Source of the DNA: a virus
Length of the DNA stretch: 36,461 bases
IMG/VR virus record: IMGVR_UViG_3300031576_000192
Span: 1-36,461 of that record
Direction: 5' to 3' (one strand)
Shown here: one piece after another, positions 1 through 5,567 of the stretch
Layout of the letters: every line of letters begins with the position of its first letter
Position numbering within the stretch: position 1 is the stretch's first letter
Notes under the pieces: model-generated
Told to the model about the DNA's origin: nothing
Database searches by the model: none
Seen by the model: the letters and a program-made list of their open reading frames with translations, nothing else
Translations under genes and position numbers: made by a program

Positions 1-2
1 GC

Positions 3-401
3 TACCCGTACAAGCGCAAGGACGGAAAGACCGGGGTGCGCACGGTGGATGCCTCGGGGAAGCTGGGAAAATACTGGCGCAAGGTAGTCGCCTGGACGGC
101 CAAGGAAGCGGCCGGGCCGATGATTCCGTTTCCGGCGGGGCCGCTAGAGGTCCGCATGGTGTTCATAATGCTCCGCCCGCTCTCGCACTACGTTGGCGGA
201 AAACGCGAGAATGGATTAAGGCCGGATGCGGCATACTGGCACACGTCACGGCCTGACCGTGGGAAGCTCATGCGGTCGGTAGACGACGCGCTCACCGGGA
301 TCATGTGGACGGATGACAGCCAGCCGTGTTGCGGCCAGGTCGAGAAAGTCTACGGGGAACGTCCGGGAGTGCAGGTGACGGTGAGGAGGATTGTGCCGTG
401 A
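3..401 (+). CDS. RusA-like Holliday junction resolvase (5' partial)
   Basis: The frame is open from the left edge of the window, so the true start lies upstream; the GTG at 36 is only an internal candidate. The protein reads as the RusA family (PF05866), a metal-dependent endonuclease that resolves four-way DNA junctions before packaging. The signature is a PD..KL segment, then DDALTG and a downstream W-x-DDSQ, the usual acidic cluster. The family usually has a second Asp in the first cluster (PDxDK/N); here it is PDRGK, so one predicted metal ligand is Gly. The stop overlaps the next gene by 4 bp (GTGA). It probably belongs to the same rightward early operon as the genes at the right end. 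The family call is good; activity is less certain because of the substitution. Confidence 0.85.
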   Translation, partial: YPYKRKDGKTGVRTVDASGKLGKYWRKVVAWTAKEAAGPMIPFPAGPLEVRMVFIMLRPLSHYVGGKRENGLRPDAAYWHTSRPDRGKLMRSVDDALTGIMWTDDSQPCCGQVEKVYGERPGVQVTVRRIVP

Positions 402-931
402 GCCAACACTGTGAAACTGGGTGCATCCCGGTATGCATAACGTGCGGGCGAGAAAAGAAGCCGGTGGGGCGCTCCGCGCCTCTGGAGATGACAAACGGCC
501 TCTGTAACGACGACTGTCCCGGATACCGAGAGGCTCCGACACCGTGCGACCTGTGGCCGGGCGAGAAGCGCGAACATGGGAGGATGGCCATGACGACAGC
601 AGCAGCCTTACCGCGCGGCGAGAGTGGGGCCGATCGTCTATCGTCGCGCGTGCCTGACGCACAGCCTATTGTCTTCGTACACGCAGTCCCAACCAAGCCT
701 TGCATCACGAAGATTGTCGTTACGAACTCTGTCGGTCTGACGGTGTCCATGATTGCGCCGTGCCAAGAACCCAGTGTAACGACCGGGGGGGTCCTTAGCG
801 CGATGCTGGCCGCGAAACTTCTATTCCCAATGGAATCTTTGGAGGCAATGGACGAAGAGTTTGAAGCCTGGGAGGCGGCCAGTGATGAAGATTTTAGGAA
901 TCTTGAGATTGATAATGACCTATCACCGTAG
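398..931 (+). CDS. Cys-rich hypothetical protein, possible zinc-binding N-terminus
   Basis: The start is the GTG at 398, chosen because it overlaps the RusA stop by 4 bp and has a GAGGAGGA ribosome site about 7 bases upstream. The product is 177 residues. The first 50 residues hold about eight Cys, including CETGC, CITC, CNDDC and a later PCD, which suggests one or two metal-binding knuckles. The middle is a Val/Ile-rich segment with two more Cys and the C-terminus is strongly acidic. I do not recognise a family. An internal ATG near 590 also has a good ribosome site (GGGAGG), so a shorter product is possible. The end overlaps the converging leftward transcription unit by 9 bp. Confidence 0.6.
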   Translation: MSQHCETGCIPVCITCGREKKPVGRSAPLEMTNGLCNDDCPGYREAPTPCDLWPGEKREHGRMAMTTAAALPRGESGADRLSSRVPDAQPIVFVHAVPTKPCITKIVVTNSVGLTVSMIAPCQEPSVTTGGVLSAMLAAKLLFPMESLEAMDEEFEAWEAASDEDFRNLEIDNDLSP

Positions 932-1156
932 GCTGTCCGGCTCCACGTCGGGGAGCACGTACCATCCTTCCGGCAAGTCCGCCTTGACCGGAATCTCCGT
1001 TCCGTCCGCTCCCGCGACCCAGACTTTGACATCGCGCAGGGTCTCACGGAGCCGGAGCGGTTCCCCCGGCGGGACCACGATGGCGCGATTCCCGCACCCG
1101 CTCACGCAGGCGCTCGCGCAGAGCGTCGCGCCTAGCACCATCCTCCACCGTGTCAT
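923..1156 (-). CDS. Small lipoprotein, o-spanin-like candidate
   Basis: A 77-residue protein with a basic N-terminus, a short hydrophobic core and a lipobox-like VSGC (Cys at about residue 21), consistent with a lipoprotein anchored in the outer membrane. The rest is short and ends with a PEGWYVLPD block that I recall from other phage lysis regions, without a defined function. The ATG has GGAGGG 8 bases upstream. It starts inside the preceding gene (1044-1259) in another frame and runs past its end, the nested arrangement known for Rz/Rz1 spanin pairs. It is the last gene of the leftward late operon. Spanin function is inferred from position and lipobox only. Confidence 0.6.
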   Translation of the reverse strand: MTRWRMVLGATLCASACVSGCGNRAIVVPPGEPLRLRETLRDVKVWVAGADGTEIPVKADLPEGWYVLPDVEPDSLR

Positions 1157-1259
1157 GTAGCACTCCCTCCATAGCGTGCCGGATCACATCGGCCAGGGCC
1201 GGGCCGCACTCGACCAGGACGGCGGCGACGAAGCGGCCCAAGGTGGCGGCGAGGCTCAC
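1044..1259 (-). CDS. Small protein between holin and lipoprotein, possible i-spanin-like
   Basis: The GTG at 1259 overlaps the holin stop (GTGA), which fixes the start and gives 71 residues. The N-terminal third is hydrophobic (Leu/Val/Ala-rich with one Cys) and may be a membrane or amphipathic helix. The C-terminal half is highly charged, rich in Arg and Glu (ARRDALRERLRERVRE), and likely helical. The downstream lipoprotein gene begins inside it in a different frame. Helix plus charged tail next to a lipoprotein resembles an inner-membrane spanin subunit, but it is shorter than usual and the membrane segment is weak, so the role is open. Confidence 0.5.
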   Translation of the reverse strand: MSLAATLGRFVAAVLVECGPALADVIRHAMEGVLHDTVEDGARRDALRERLRERVRESRHRGPAGGTAPAP

Positions 1260-1468
1260 TTCTTCGCGCCCACGGCCTCCGAGCTGCGGTTGTCGTCGCG
1301 GGCGAAGAGTAGCCCGGCGGCCGGGGCGATGATCGCCCAGAACTTCCCCCACTCCGCGGCTGTCGCCGCGTCACCGTCCATGAGCGGCTTGATAACGAGG
1401 GTGATCGCACTTGCCAGGATGCCCAGCAACCCGGCGAGAGTCGTTTTCCAGCTTTTGTTCGGTAACAT
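1256..1468 (-). CDS. Phage holin-like membrane protein
   Basis: A 70-residue protein. The N-terminus (K-S-W-K-T-T) is followed by a hydrophobic stretch at about residues 10-26, a short turn with MDGD, and a second hydrophobic stretch at about 43-55, ending in a charged tail (ARDDNRSSEA). This matches small phage holins that begin with a KTTLAG-like helix and end in G-x-x-x-A-R/K-D. Holins form inner-membrane lesions that release the endolysin. AAGGAGA lies just upstream of the ATG. It sits in the lysis block with the SleB-like hydrolase at 1978-2430 and the lipoprotein at 923-1156. Confidence 0.75.
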   Translation of the reverse strand: MLPNKSWKTTLAGLLGILASAITLVIKPLMDGDAATAAEWGKFWAIIAPAAGLLFARDDNRSSEAVGAKK

Positions 1469-1471
1469 TTG

Positions 1472-1696
1472 CTATCTCCTTTTCTTGCTACCCAGCGTTT
1501 GGACCAGGGCGTCAAGTCGTAGCGCCTGCGCCCGCTGCTCCTCGTGGATGGCCTCGATGCTGCCCTGGATCGCTTCCAGGCGCGTCTCCTCACGGGTGGG
1601 CGGCGGTCCCTTCACCCACTTCATCCGGGGATCCTTTGCCGCGCGCTCATAGCCACGCTTCCCGAGCGCCTCCAGGACGCGGAGGATGGCGACCAC
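1472..1696 (-). CDS. Small charged coiled-coil protein
   Basis: A 74-residue product from the GTG at 1696, just upstream of the holin. The N-terminal part is a hydrophobic/amphipathic helix, then a Pro-rich turn (GPPPTREE), then a heptad-like helix (about residues 35-68) and a basic tail. The reading frame stays open well upstream (past 1790) without an ATG, GTG or TTG, and the upstream residues (IDTAAIVGAVVAIL) look like a natural helix. The true start may therefore be a non-canonical codon near 1720, or a base may be wrong. The best ribosome site for GTG1696 is a close GGAG. No family recognised. Confidence 0.5.
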   Translation of the reverse strand: MVAILRVLEALGKRGYERAAKDPRMKWVKGPPPTREETRLEAIQGSIEAIHEEQRAQALRLDALVQTLGSKKRR

Positions 1697-1719
1697 GGCT
1701 CCGACGATGGCGGCGGTGT

Positions 1720-1929
1720 CTATGTGACCTGAAACGTGTCCGATTGCTCTATCTCCTGCACACGTGTAGGCCAGAACCAGGTGTTGCTTGTACCCGGTGC
1801 GTCATCAGGTGCCTGCCTGCGCTCATAGCTCTCCAGCAGTTTGCCCCAGGAGCTCTCCTTGTCCCCTTTGGTTATCTCAATTGACCTCTCCGCGATGTCG
1901 CGGGAGCTCCCTTTGAACCTCGGGGCCAC
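1720..1929 (-). CDS. Small hydrophilic protein, probably the 3' part of a frameshifted gene
   Basis: An open frame of 69 residues from a GTG at 1929 with no ribosome site in front of it. The product is hydrophilic, with KGDKESSWGKLLESYERR and a Trp-Phe-Trp near the C-terminus. The short frame 1877-1957 immediately upstream has a good ribosome site and ATG. Removing one C from the GGCCCC run near 1923-1927 would join the two into a smooth 78-residue protein. I therefore treat this as probably one gene broken by one base, either an error or a real shift. No function assigned. Confidence 0.45.
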   Translation of the reverse strand: MAPRFKGSSRDIAERSIEITKGDKESSWGKLLESYERRQAPDDAPGTSNTWFWPTRVQEIEQSDTFQVT

Positions 1930-1957
1930 TGTCGTCCATTCTGTCCTTTGACTTCAT
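1877..1957 (-). CDS. 26-residue frame, probable 5' part of the 1720-1929 gene
   Basis: ATG at 1957 is preceded by AGGAGG and a closer AGGA, the only good initiation signal for the gene ending at 1720. As written, the frame encodes 26 charged residues (starting MKSKDRMDDSG) and stops at 1877. The first ten or so residues would continue naturally into the overlapping frame 1720-1929 if the C4 run were C3. As a stand-alone peptide I find it less convincing. Confidence 0.35.
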   Translation of the reverse strand: MKSKDRMDDSGPEVQRELPRHRGEVN

Positions 1958-1977
1958 GACAATCCTAAACTCCTCCT

Positions 1978-2430
1978 CTACCCCTTGAGTTTGAGAAAGG
2001 TATGCTGCCCAATTTTCGCCGTTACCAGATCGGGGCGGACCTGGCGGCGGTCGAACGGCATCGCCGCCCATGAGGGAAGCACTCCGACCACCTTTAGAAC
2101 AAGCCCGATGTTGAGGTAGTGCGTCGCCGCTTTCGTCAGGTTGGAATCTTCAGAGAGCGCCTCGTCCCAGGCGGTGTAGCACTCGATCATCGCCGGATCG
2201 TCCTCCGGGAGCATGAGCGCCCAGCCCCGCCGGCGGCTGTCCCCGTTCCAGCAGGAGAACTGCATCGGCTTGAATACGGTGTCCTCCACCGTCCCGTCGC
2301 TCAACAGCTGTAGGAGGGTCCGGTTTCGTATGACCTCGGCGACAGCCACCTTCCCCTCGTGGGGTTCACTGCCCGCCTCTAGGAGCACCGTCCGCGCGCC
2401 CAGCATCCGAGCGGTGATGAGCCTCACCAT
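1978..2430 (-). CDS. Cell wall hydrolase, SleB/CwlJ-like endolysin
   Basis: ATG at 2430 was chosen because it overlaps the upstream gene's stop; an open frame extends further up but is antisense-type filler. The product has 150 residues. It matches the Hydrolase_2 family (PF07486): a family-typical ARTVLLEAG with the presumed catalytic Glu at residue 19, then EGKVAVAEVIRNR (residues 25-37), a FKPMQFSCWN block (53-62) and a central A-x-HYLN near residue 102-107. Such enzymes cut peptidoglycan glycan strands and serve as phage endolysins. There is no signal peptide, so release would depend on the holin at 1256-1468. Confidence 0.88.
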   Translation of the reverse strand: MVRLITARMLGARTVLLEAGSEPHEGKVAVAEVIRNRTLLQLLSDGTVEDTVFKPMQFSCWNGDSRRRGWALMLPEDDPAMIECYTAWDEALSEDSNLTKAATHYLNIGLVLKVVGVLPSWAAMPFDRRQVRPDLVTAKIGQHTFLKLKG

Positions 2431-2741
2431 AGCACCAGCGCCGCCATGGCCGTGGCCCCCAGAACGTCCGCCATCGAGTCGCAGACCCAAGCCCGGACGC
2501 TCCCGTAGATCAGGGTAGTCTCCAGTCGCCCAGGATGGTCTATTCCCGCCTCCACGGCTTCCCAGGCCAGGGCCAGGACGAAAACGGCTCCTAGGGCAAG
2601 CCAGGGGGCAAGGTGAGGCTCCAGGAGGCGCGCCAGGATCGCCCCTGCCAGCATATGGAGCCAGAGCCAGCGGTTTCCCCATACCCCCTCGCGGAAAAAC
2701 GCCCAGCGGTGAAGCCATGAGGTCATCATGGAGGTTTTCAT
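2424..2741 (-). CDS. Small integral membrane protein (VanZ-like topology)
   Basis: ATG at 2741, with GGAG 5 bases upstream and a 4-bp overlap with the gene above; the longer open frame to 2822 lacks such a signal. The 105 residues contain three or four hydrophobic helices: about 27-42, 45-62 and 85-103. A conserved-looking WEAVEAGID follows the second helix, and a DSMADVLGA segment opens the last. This resembles small phage and VanZ-like membrane proteins, but the exact family is uncertain. It directly precedes the endolysin with a 7-bp overlap, so a lysis-accessory role is possible but unproven. Confidence 0.65.
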   Translation of the reverse strand: MKTSMMTSWLHRWAFFREGVWGNRWLWLHMLAGAILARLLEPHLAPWLALGAVFVLALAWEAVEAGIDHPGRLETTLIYGSVRAWVCDSMADVLGATAMAALVLW

Positions 2742-2938
2742 GATCTCCAGTCCCACCATTCCCATGCTTGCGCCTCGCTGTCGTAGATGGGCGAAGAGAA
2801 GTGACACCCGGACCGCTGGCATTGGATTTGCCAGCTATCATCCGCCTGATCGTAATGCGACTTCCCCGCGCCGATACAACGCAGGCATGGCATGTGTGGG
2901 GCCGCGCGCGGTTCGCTCCGCTGCACAGGTTCCGTCAT
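2738..2938 (-). CDS. Lar-like zinc ribbon protein
   Basis: A 66-residue protein with a C-x2-C knuckle (Cys18, Cys21), a central DSWQIQC strand and a second knuckle (Cys40, Cys45). It then has the YDSEAQAWEWW tail matching the D-s-e-x-e-A-x-x-x-W ending of the restriction alleviation protein family (PF14354). Members modulate host type I restriction or are uncharacterised phage zinc proteins. The gene overlaps the membrane gene below by 4 bp and follows a phage DNA methyltransferase, so an anti-restriction setting is plausible. GAGAGG abuts the ATG unusually closely, making the start slightly uncertain. Confidence 0.7.
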   Translation of the reverse strand: MTEPVQRSEPRAAPHMPCLRCIGAGKSHYDQADDSWQIQCQRSGCHFSSPIYDSEAQAWEWWDWRS

Positions 2939-2986
2939 CCTCTCGTAGTCCTCAACGGCTTGTCCCCCGGCGCGTCCACGCGGTTT

Positions 2987-3757
2987 TCATAGCAATACTT
3001 CCTGGCTCAACCGTTTCGCGGCCATCTCGCAGTATCGCTCATCAATCTCTATTCCTATGGAACGGCGGCCGAGAGATTTCGCCGCGACGAGCGTTGTTCC
3101 AGAACCCATGAAAGGGTCAAGGACGACATCTCCCGGCAAGGTATGAAGGCCAATAAACCAGGCCGGAAGTTCAAGGGGTTTCACGGTCGGGTGTTGCCAA
3201 GCTTGGGGAATGATCTTTTCGAAACGCACCACGTTCGGCACATTGTTTCCCCCATACCACTTGCAGGCGGCTCCCTTTTTCTGTCCCACCAGGACCATCT
3301 CGTAATTGCGCCGGTAGTGCCACCCCATCCCCAGCCTACACTTATCCCATACCACCGCGTGCTTGAAGCCGATTGCCTCGTCCAGCCAAAGCGACCAGCG
3401 CGCGAATTGCGGATCGGGACCGCCGCCGCCGCCGCAGCAGCAGCAGCAGGCTCCTGGACGCAAAAGCCGCTCCGATTCCTCGTAGAACCACCGGACCAAT
3501 TCATTAGCTTCTGGCCCATCATTCGCCATGGGACGCGCAGCTGCAGGCGGACCGTGCCGCGCAAGACCAAGAGCTTTTTCCCAGTGGTGAATCAAATCGC
3601 CGTTGTTGTTGTTGTTGTGTCCATAGGGTGGATCGGCAAAGATGAAATCTATGGAGCAGGCATCATAGCTTGGCAACACGTCCCTAGCATCGGCGTAAAT
3701 CACAGTTGCTAAGTCATCCTGATAGTAGACCTGCAAGCCAACCACCAGCGCGTCCAC
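2987..3757 (-). CDS. DNA methyltransferase, beta-type N4-cytosine/N6-adenine
   Basis: A 256-residue enzyme of the N6_N4_Mtase family (PF01555). The catalytic DPPY (residues 42-45) comes first, a target-recognition region follows, and the SAM-binding DPFMGSGTT (about 214-222) lies near the C-terminus; this motif order defines the beta class. HPTVKPLELPAW (about 190-201) is the typical motif X region. It probably modifies phage DNA against host restriction. The DPPY is followed by five Asn in a row, and residues 104-113 are Cys5 then Gly5, both encoded by pure triplet repeats. The start is GTG 3757 by default; other GTG/TTG starts a few codons in are possible. The stop lies 49 bp before the Lar-like gene. 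Confidence 0.88.
   Translation of the reverse strand: MDALVVGLQVYYQDDLATVIYADARDVLPSYDACSIDFIFADPPYGHNNNNNGDLIHHWEKALGLARHGPPAAARPMANDGPEANELVRWFYEESERLLRPGACCCCCGGGGGPDPQFARWSLWLDEAIGFKHAVVWDKCRLGMGWHYRRNYEMVLVGQKKGAACKWYGGNNVPNVVRFEKIIPQAWQHPTVKPLELPAWFIGLHTLPGDVVLDPFMGSGTTLVAAKSLGRRSIGIEIDERYCEMAAKRLSQEVLL
3421..3450. repeat. Triplet-repeat tract in the methyltransferase gene (Cys5Gly5)
   Basis: A run of five GCC-type triplets abuts a run of five GCA-type triplets on the plus strand. In the gene these read as TGC x5 then GGC/GGT x5. Changes of whole repeat units would lengthen or shorten the protein without shifting the frame. Confidence 0.9.
3602..3616. repeat. GTT5 triplet run in the methyltransferase gene (Asn5)
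   Basis: Five consecutive GTT triplets on the plus strand (AAC x5 in the gene) encode Asn48-52, directly after the catalytic DPPYGH. The pure single-codon usage makes it prone to polymerase slippage. Confidence 0.9.
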
Positions 3758-3799
3758 TCTAATGAACCTCTGCTTCCCACCACAGACAGGGTATCATGA

Positions 3800-4210
3800 T
3801 CAGTCCTCCTGGCGGCTGTCCCCCGGCGCGTCCTTCTTCGCCCCGCCGTTCGTCTCGGGAATGATGTGAACGCCATTAGTTACCACAGCGAAGAAAATGT
3901 AATCTTTCGCCTTCATTGTTTGAGAAAGCTCTTCAAAAGGAACAAAGCAAGGGTGTTCCTTTTTTTCGGGACTTTTCGTCTCGCCGTAGTGCCATCCGTC
4001 CTTTTCTTTTTCTCTCAGCCAAGAGCGATGGGAGTCTCCAGGAGTAGTGATTTCGCCAGCCAGGATCGCCGCGACTCCAGCGCACGATGACTTTCTCTGC
4101 CATTCGGGAGCCTTGTCCCAAGGGAAATGAGAATTGTCATCGAGACTGGAACAATAGGCTCTATTTATTTCATGAGCCAATTGAGCTAGGATTTCAACTT
4201 TCCTGTCCAT
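3800..4210 (-). CDS. RyR-domain protein
   Basis: A 136-residue protein whose first 100 residues follow the RyR domain pattern (PF02026): AHEINRAYC (12-20), a W-D-x-A-P-x-W block, SSCAGVAAIL, H-x-x-W (about 61-64), KDGWHYGETK and EKKEHPCFVPFEELS, ending with KDYIFFAVV. RyR domains occur in ryanodine receptors and also in many phage and bacterial proteins, where they are thought to bind ligands or proteins; the phage role is not established. GGAGG lies upstream of the ATG. The C-terminal 25 residues are hydrophilic and share a 17-bp DNA word with the region before the Lar-like gene. Confidence 0.8.
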   Translation of the reverse strand: MDRKVEILAQLAHEINRAYCSSLDDNSHFPWDKAPEWQRKSSCAGVAAILAGEITTPGDSHRSWLREKEKDGWHYGETKSPEKKEHPCFVPFEELSQTMKAKDYIFFAVVTNGVHIIPETNGGAKKDAPGDSRQED

Positions 4211-4248
4211 TACGATCCTCCAATATGTTAGGGAATGTGACCCAGTAA

Positions 4249-4479
4249 CTACTCCTCTTTTCCTCCACCGCCACCGTTGATCCTCCAGGCAAGACTCGCC
4301 CCGATGGTGAGATTGTCCGGGCCGGGCCGGTAGATTACGACCATCCCCGCCGAGAGCCGGTCGGTCAAGGGCTCAATCGCCTGGAGGCCGATGAGGGCGG
4401 TCCTCTCGAAGGGATCAGGGGACTGGCGCACCTCGAAGGTTTCCACGCCCGCCAGTAAAAACAGCATAGGGATCATCAT
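4249..4479 (-). CDS. Small exported/membrane-type protein overlapping the coiled-coil gene
   Basis: ATG at 4479, with AAGGAGA 8 bases upstream, inside the 3' end of the preceding gene (65-bp overlap, other frame). The product has 76 residues. It begins with a hydrophobic MMIPMLFLLAG like a signal peptide, but the residue after LLAG, where a lipobox Cys would sit, is Val. The middle alternates in a beta-strand pattern (TALIGLQAI, GMVVIYRP, LTIGASLAWRI), and the tail is a Gly run. The nested arrangement behind a TM/coiled-coil gene is Rz1-like, but without the Cys it is not a standard outer spanin. Function unknown. Confidence 0.5.
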   Translation of the reverse strand: MMIPMLFLLAGVETFEVRQSPDPFERTALIGLQAIEPLTDRLSAGMVVIYRPGPDNLTIGASLAWRINGGGGGKEE

Positions 4480-4744
4480 GGGAAATCTCCTTCCACTCCG
4501 TGCGTGATTGTTTGTCCAACTGAAACAGCCGCTCCATGAGCTGCAGGTTCTTCCGCTCCACGGCGGCCCGTTCCGCTTCGCACGCGGCCAGTTTCGTTTC
4601 CAGCTCCTGCACTCGTTCGTCAATCTGCACGGCGTATTCCAGGTCCGCCTTCGTGACACTCATCCGCACCGTCACGACGAAACTGCCGGCGGCGATGATG
4701 ATAGCGGCGAGCGGGATGCTCCAGGAAGCCAGCACCTCACGCAT
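4415..4744 (-). CDS. N-terminal TM plus coiled-coil protein, i-spanin-like
   Basis: A 109-residue protein with one hydrophobic helix (about residues 10-28), then a long charged helix (about 33-85: DERVQELETKLAACEAERAAVERK) and a short Gly/Pro tail. Inner-membrane spanins have this layout: N-terminal anchor with a periplasmic coiled coil. The ATG overlaps the stop of the preceding membrane gene by 8 bp, and a smaller gene with a signal-like start is nested at its 3' end. It lies 3 kb from the endolysin and holin, so a virion or membrane role other than lysis cannot be excluded. Confidence 0.6.
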   Translation of the reverse strand: MREVLASWSIPLAAIIIAAGSFVVTVRMSVTKADLEYAVQIDERVQELETKLAACEAERAAVERKNLQLMERLFQLDKQSRTEWKEISHDDPYAVFTGGRGNLRGAPVP

Positions 4745-5198
4745 CTTTCCTCCTGCTCCCGCCGAACATCACCGCCAGCGTATGCGCGAGCCCGACCAGC
4801 GTAAAGATGATCTGATCGGCGGCGATGAAGGCTCGGGGCGCGGGGTAGCCGTCCGCGTAATGCCCGGTCATGATGGCGACCCAGCCCCCGGCGGCGGTGG
4901 TCATGACGATCACCTGCTGCGGGACCACGAGAAGCCAATTCTTGATCGAGGGCGGGCGGCGCAACGCCTCCAGGGAAAGAAACGAGGCCACGACCAGGAT
5001 AAGCGCGTGGATTCCGGGAACAAGGTGCAAACCGAAAATCTCCACGAAACTCACAAACCCGTGGATGCTGGTTATCATCGCCGCCTTGTCGTCCAGGAGG
5101 AGCAGCGGAGCCCAGATGAAATGCAGCGCCGCCGCGATCCAGATGACGACGTGGCCATGCGAGAGAAGGGCGTCTATGGCCGCGCGCAGGAGCTTCAT
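4737..5198 (-). CDS. Multi-pass membrane protein
   Basis: A 153-residue protein with four clear hydrophobic segments: about 15-35, 40-72 (possibly two), 86-108 and 125-145. The loops are short and the C-terminus is basic (GGSRRKDA). It has no recognisable catalytic motif. It overlaps neighbours on both sides by 4-8 bp and sits in a run of four small membrane-protein genes after the ejection proteins. A holin-like or membrane-remodelling role is possible from size and topology, but I cannot assign a family. Confidence 0.6.
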   Translation of the reverse strand: MKLLRAAIDALLSHGHVVIWIAAALHFIWAPLLLLDDKAAMITSIHGFVSFVEIFGLHLVPGIHALILVVASFLSLEALRRPPSIKNWLLVVPQQVIVMTTAAGGWVAIMTGHYADGYPAPRAFIAADQIIFTLVGLAHTLAVMFGGSRRKDA

Positions 5199-5407
5199 GG
5201 TGTTGTTTCCTTGTGCAGGTCCAGGATGTGGACCAGGATCGAATCCTGCGCGGCTCTGATTTCATACAGCACGGCAGCGACCGCCGACTCACGCCCGCGG
5301 ATCATGTTGCGGCGGCTGGCGAGCCCGACCGCGAGAGAGGCCAGGGCGAGAAGGACCGCCAGCGTCGCGGAGAAAAAGGTAGCCCGCCCCCAGCCGTTCG
5401 GCTTCAT
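5195..5407 (-). CDS. Small single-pass membrane protein
   Basis: A 70-residue protein with a hydrophobic helix at about residues 9-30 (ATFFSATLAVLLALASLAVGLA), a basic stop-transfer RRNMIRGR, and a 35-residue amphipathic tail. It overlaps the gene below by 4 bp (ATGA) and the acidic micro-gene above by 3 bp, so translation is probably coupled. It resembles the TM-plus-helix proteins of lysis cassettes but is too short and generic to classify. Confidence 0.55.
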   Translation of the reverse strand: MKPNGWGRATFFSATLAVLLALASLAVGLASRRNMIRGRESAVAAVLYEIRAAQDSILVHILDLHKETTP

Positions 5408-5532
5408 TCGCCGTCGTCCGTAAAATCCCAGACCTCTGCGTCTGTAACGTCAGCCTCGTCATCCTCGGCTATCTCATCCCGGAGCGCGTCTAGGTGCTCA
5501 TCGGCGTCTATGGGGTCGCGCGGAATCTTCAT
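5404..5532 (-). CDS. Very small acidic protein
   Basis: A 42-residue frame with ATG at 5532 and a strong GGAGGAGG ribosome site about 9 bases upstream; its stop overlaps the next gene's ATG (ATGA). The product is very acidic: about 17 of 42 residues are Asp or Glu, with almost no Lys/Arg after residue 18. It fills the space between the large ejection protein and the membrane-protein run, and the coupling on its 3' side argues that it is real. It might act as a DNA mimic or a binding partner, but nothing in the sequence proves this. Confidence 0.6.
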   Translation of the reverse strand: MKIPRDPIDADEHLDALRDEIAEDDEADVTDAEVWDFTDDGE

Positions 5533-5567
5533 GGTGTCGTTTCCTCCTCCTGGATGTGCGGCCACCT

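Noticed and set aside
4536-5423. A 295-codon plus-strand open frame opposite the membrane-protein genes
   Set aside because: It is the antisense shadow of four coupled minus-strand genes that have clear TM helices and ribosome sites.
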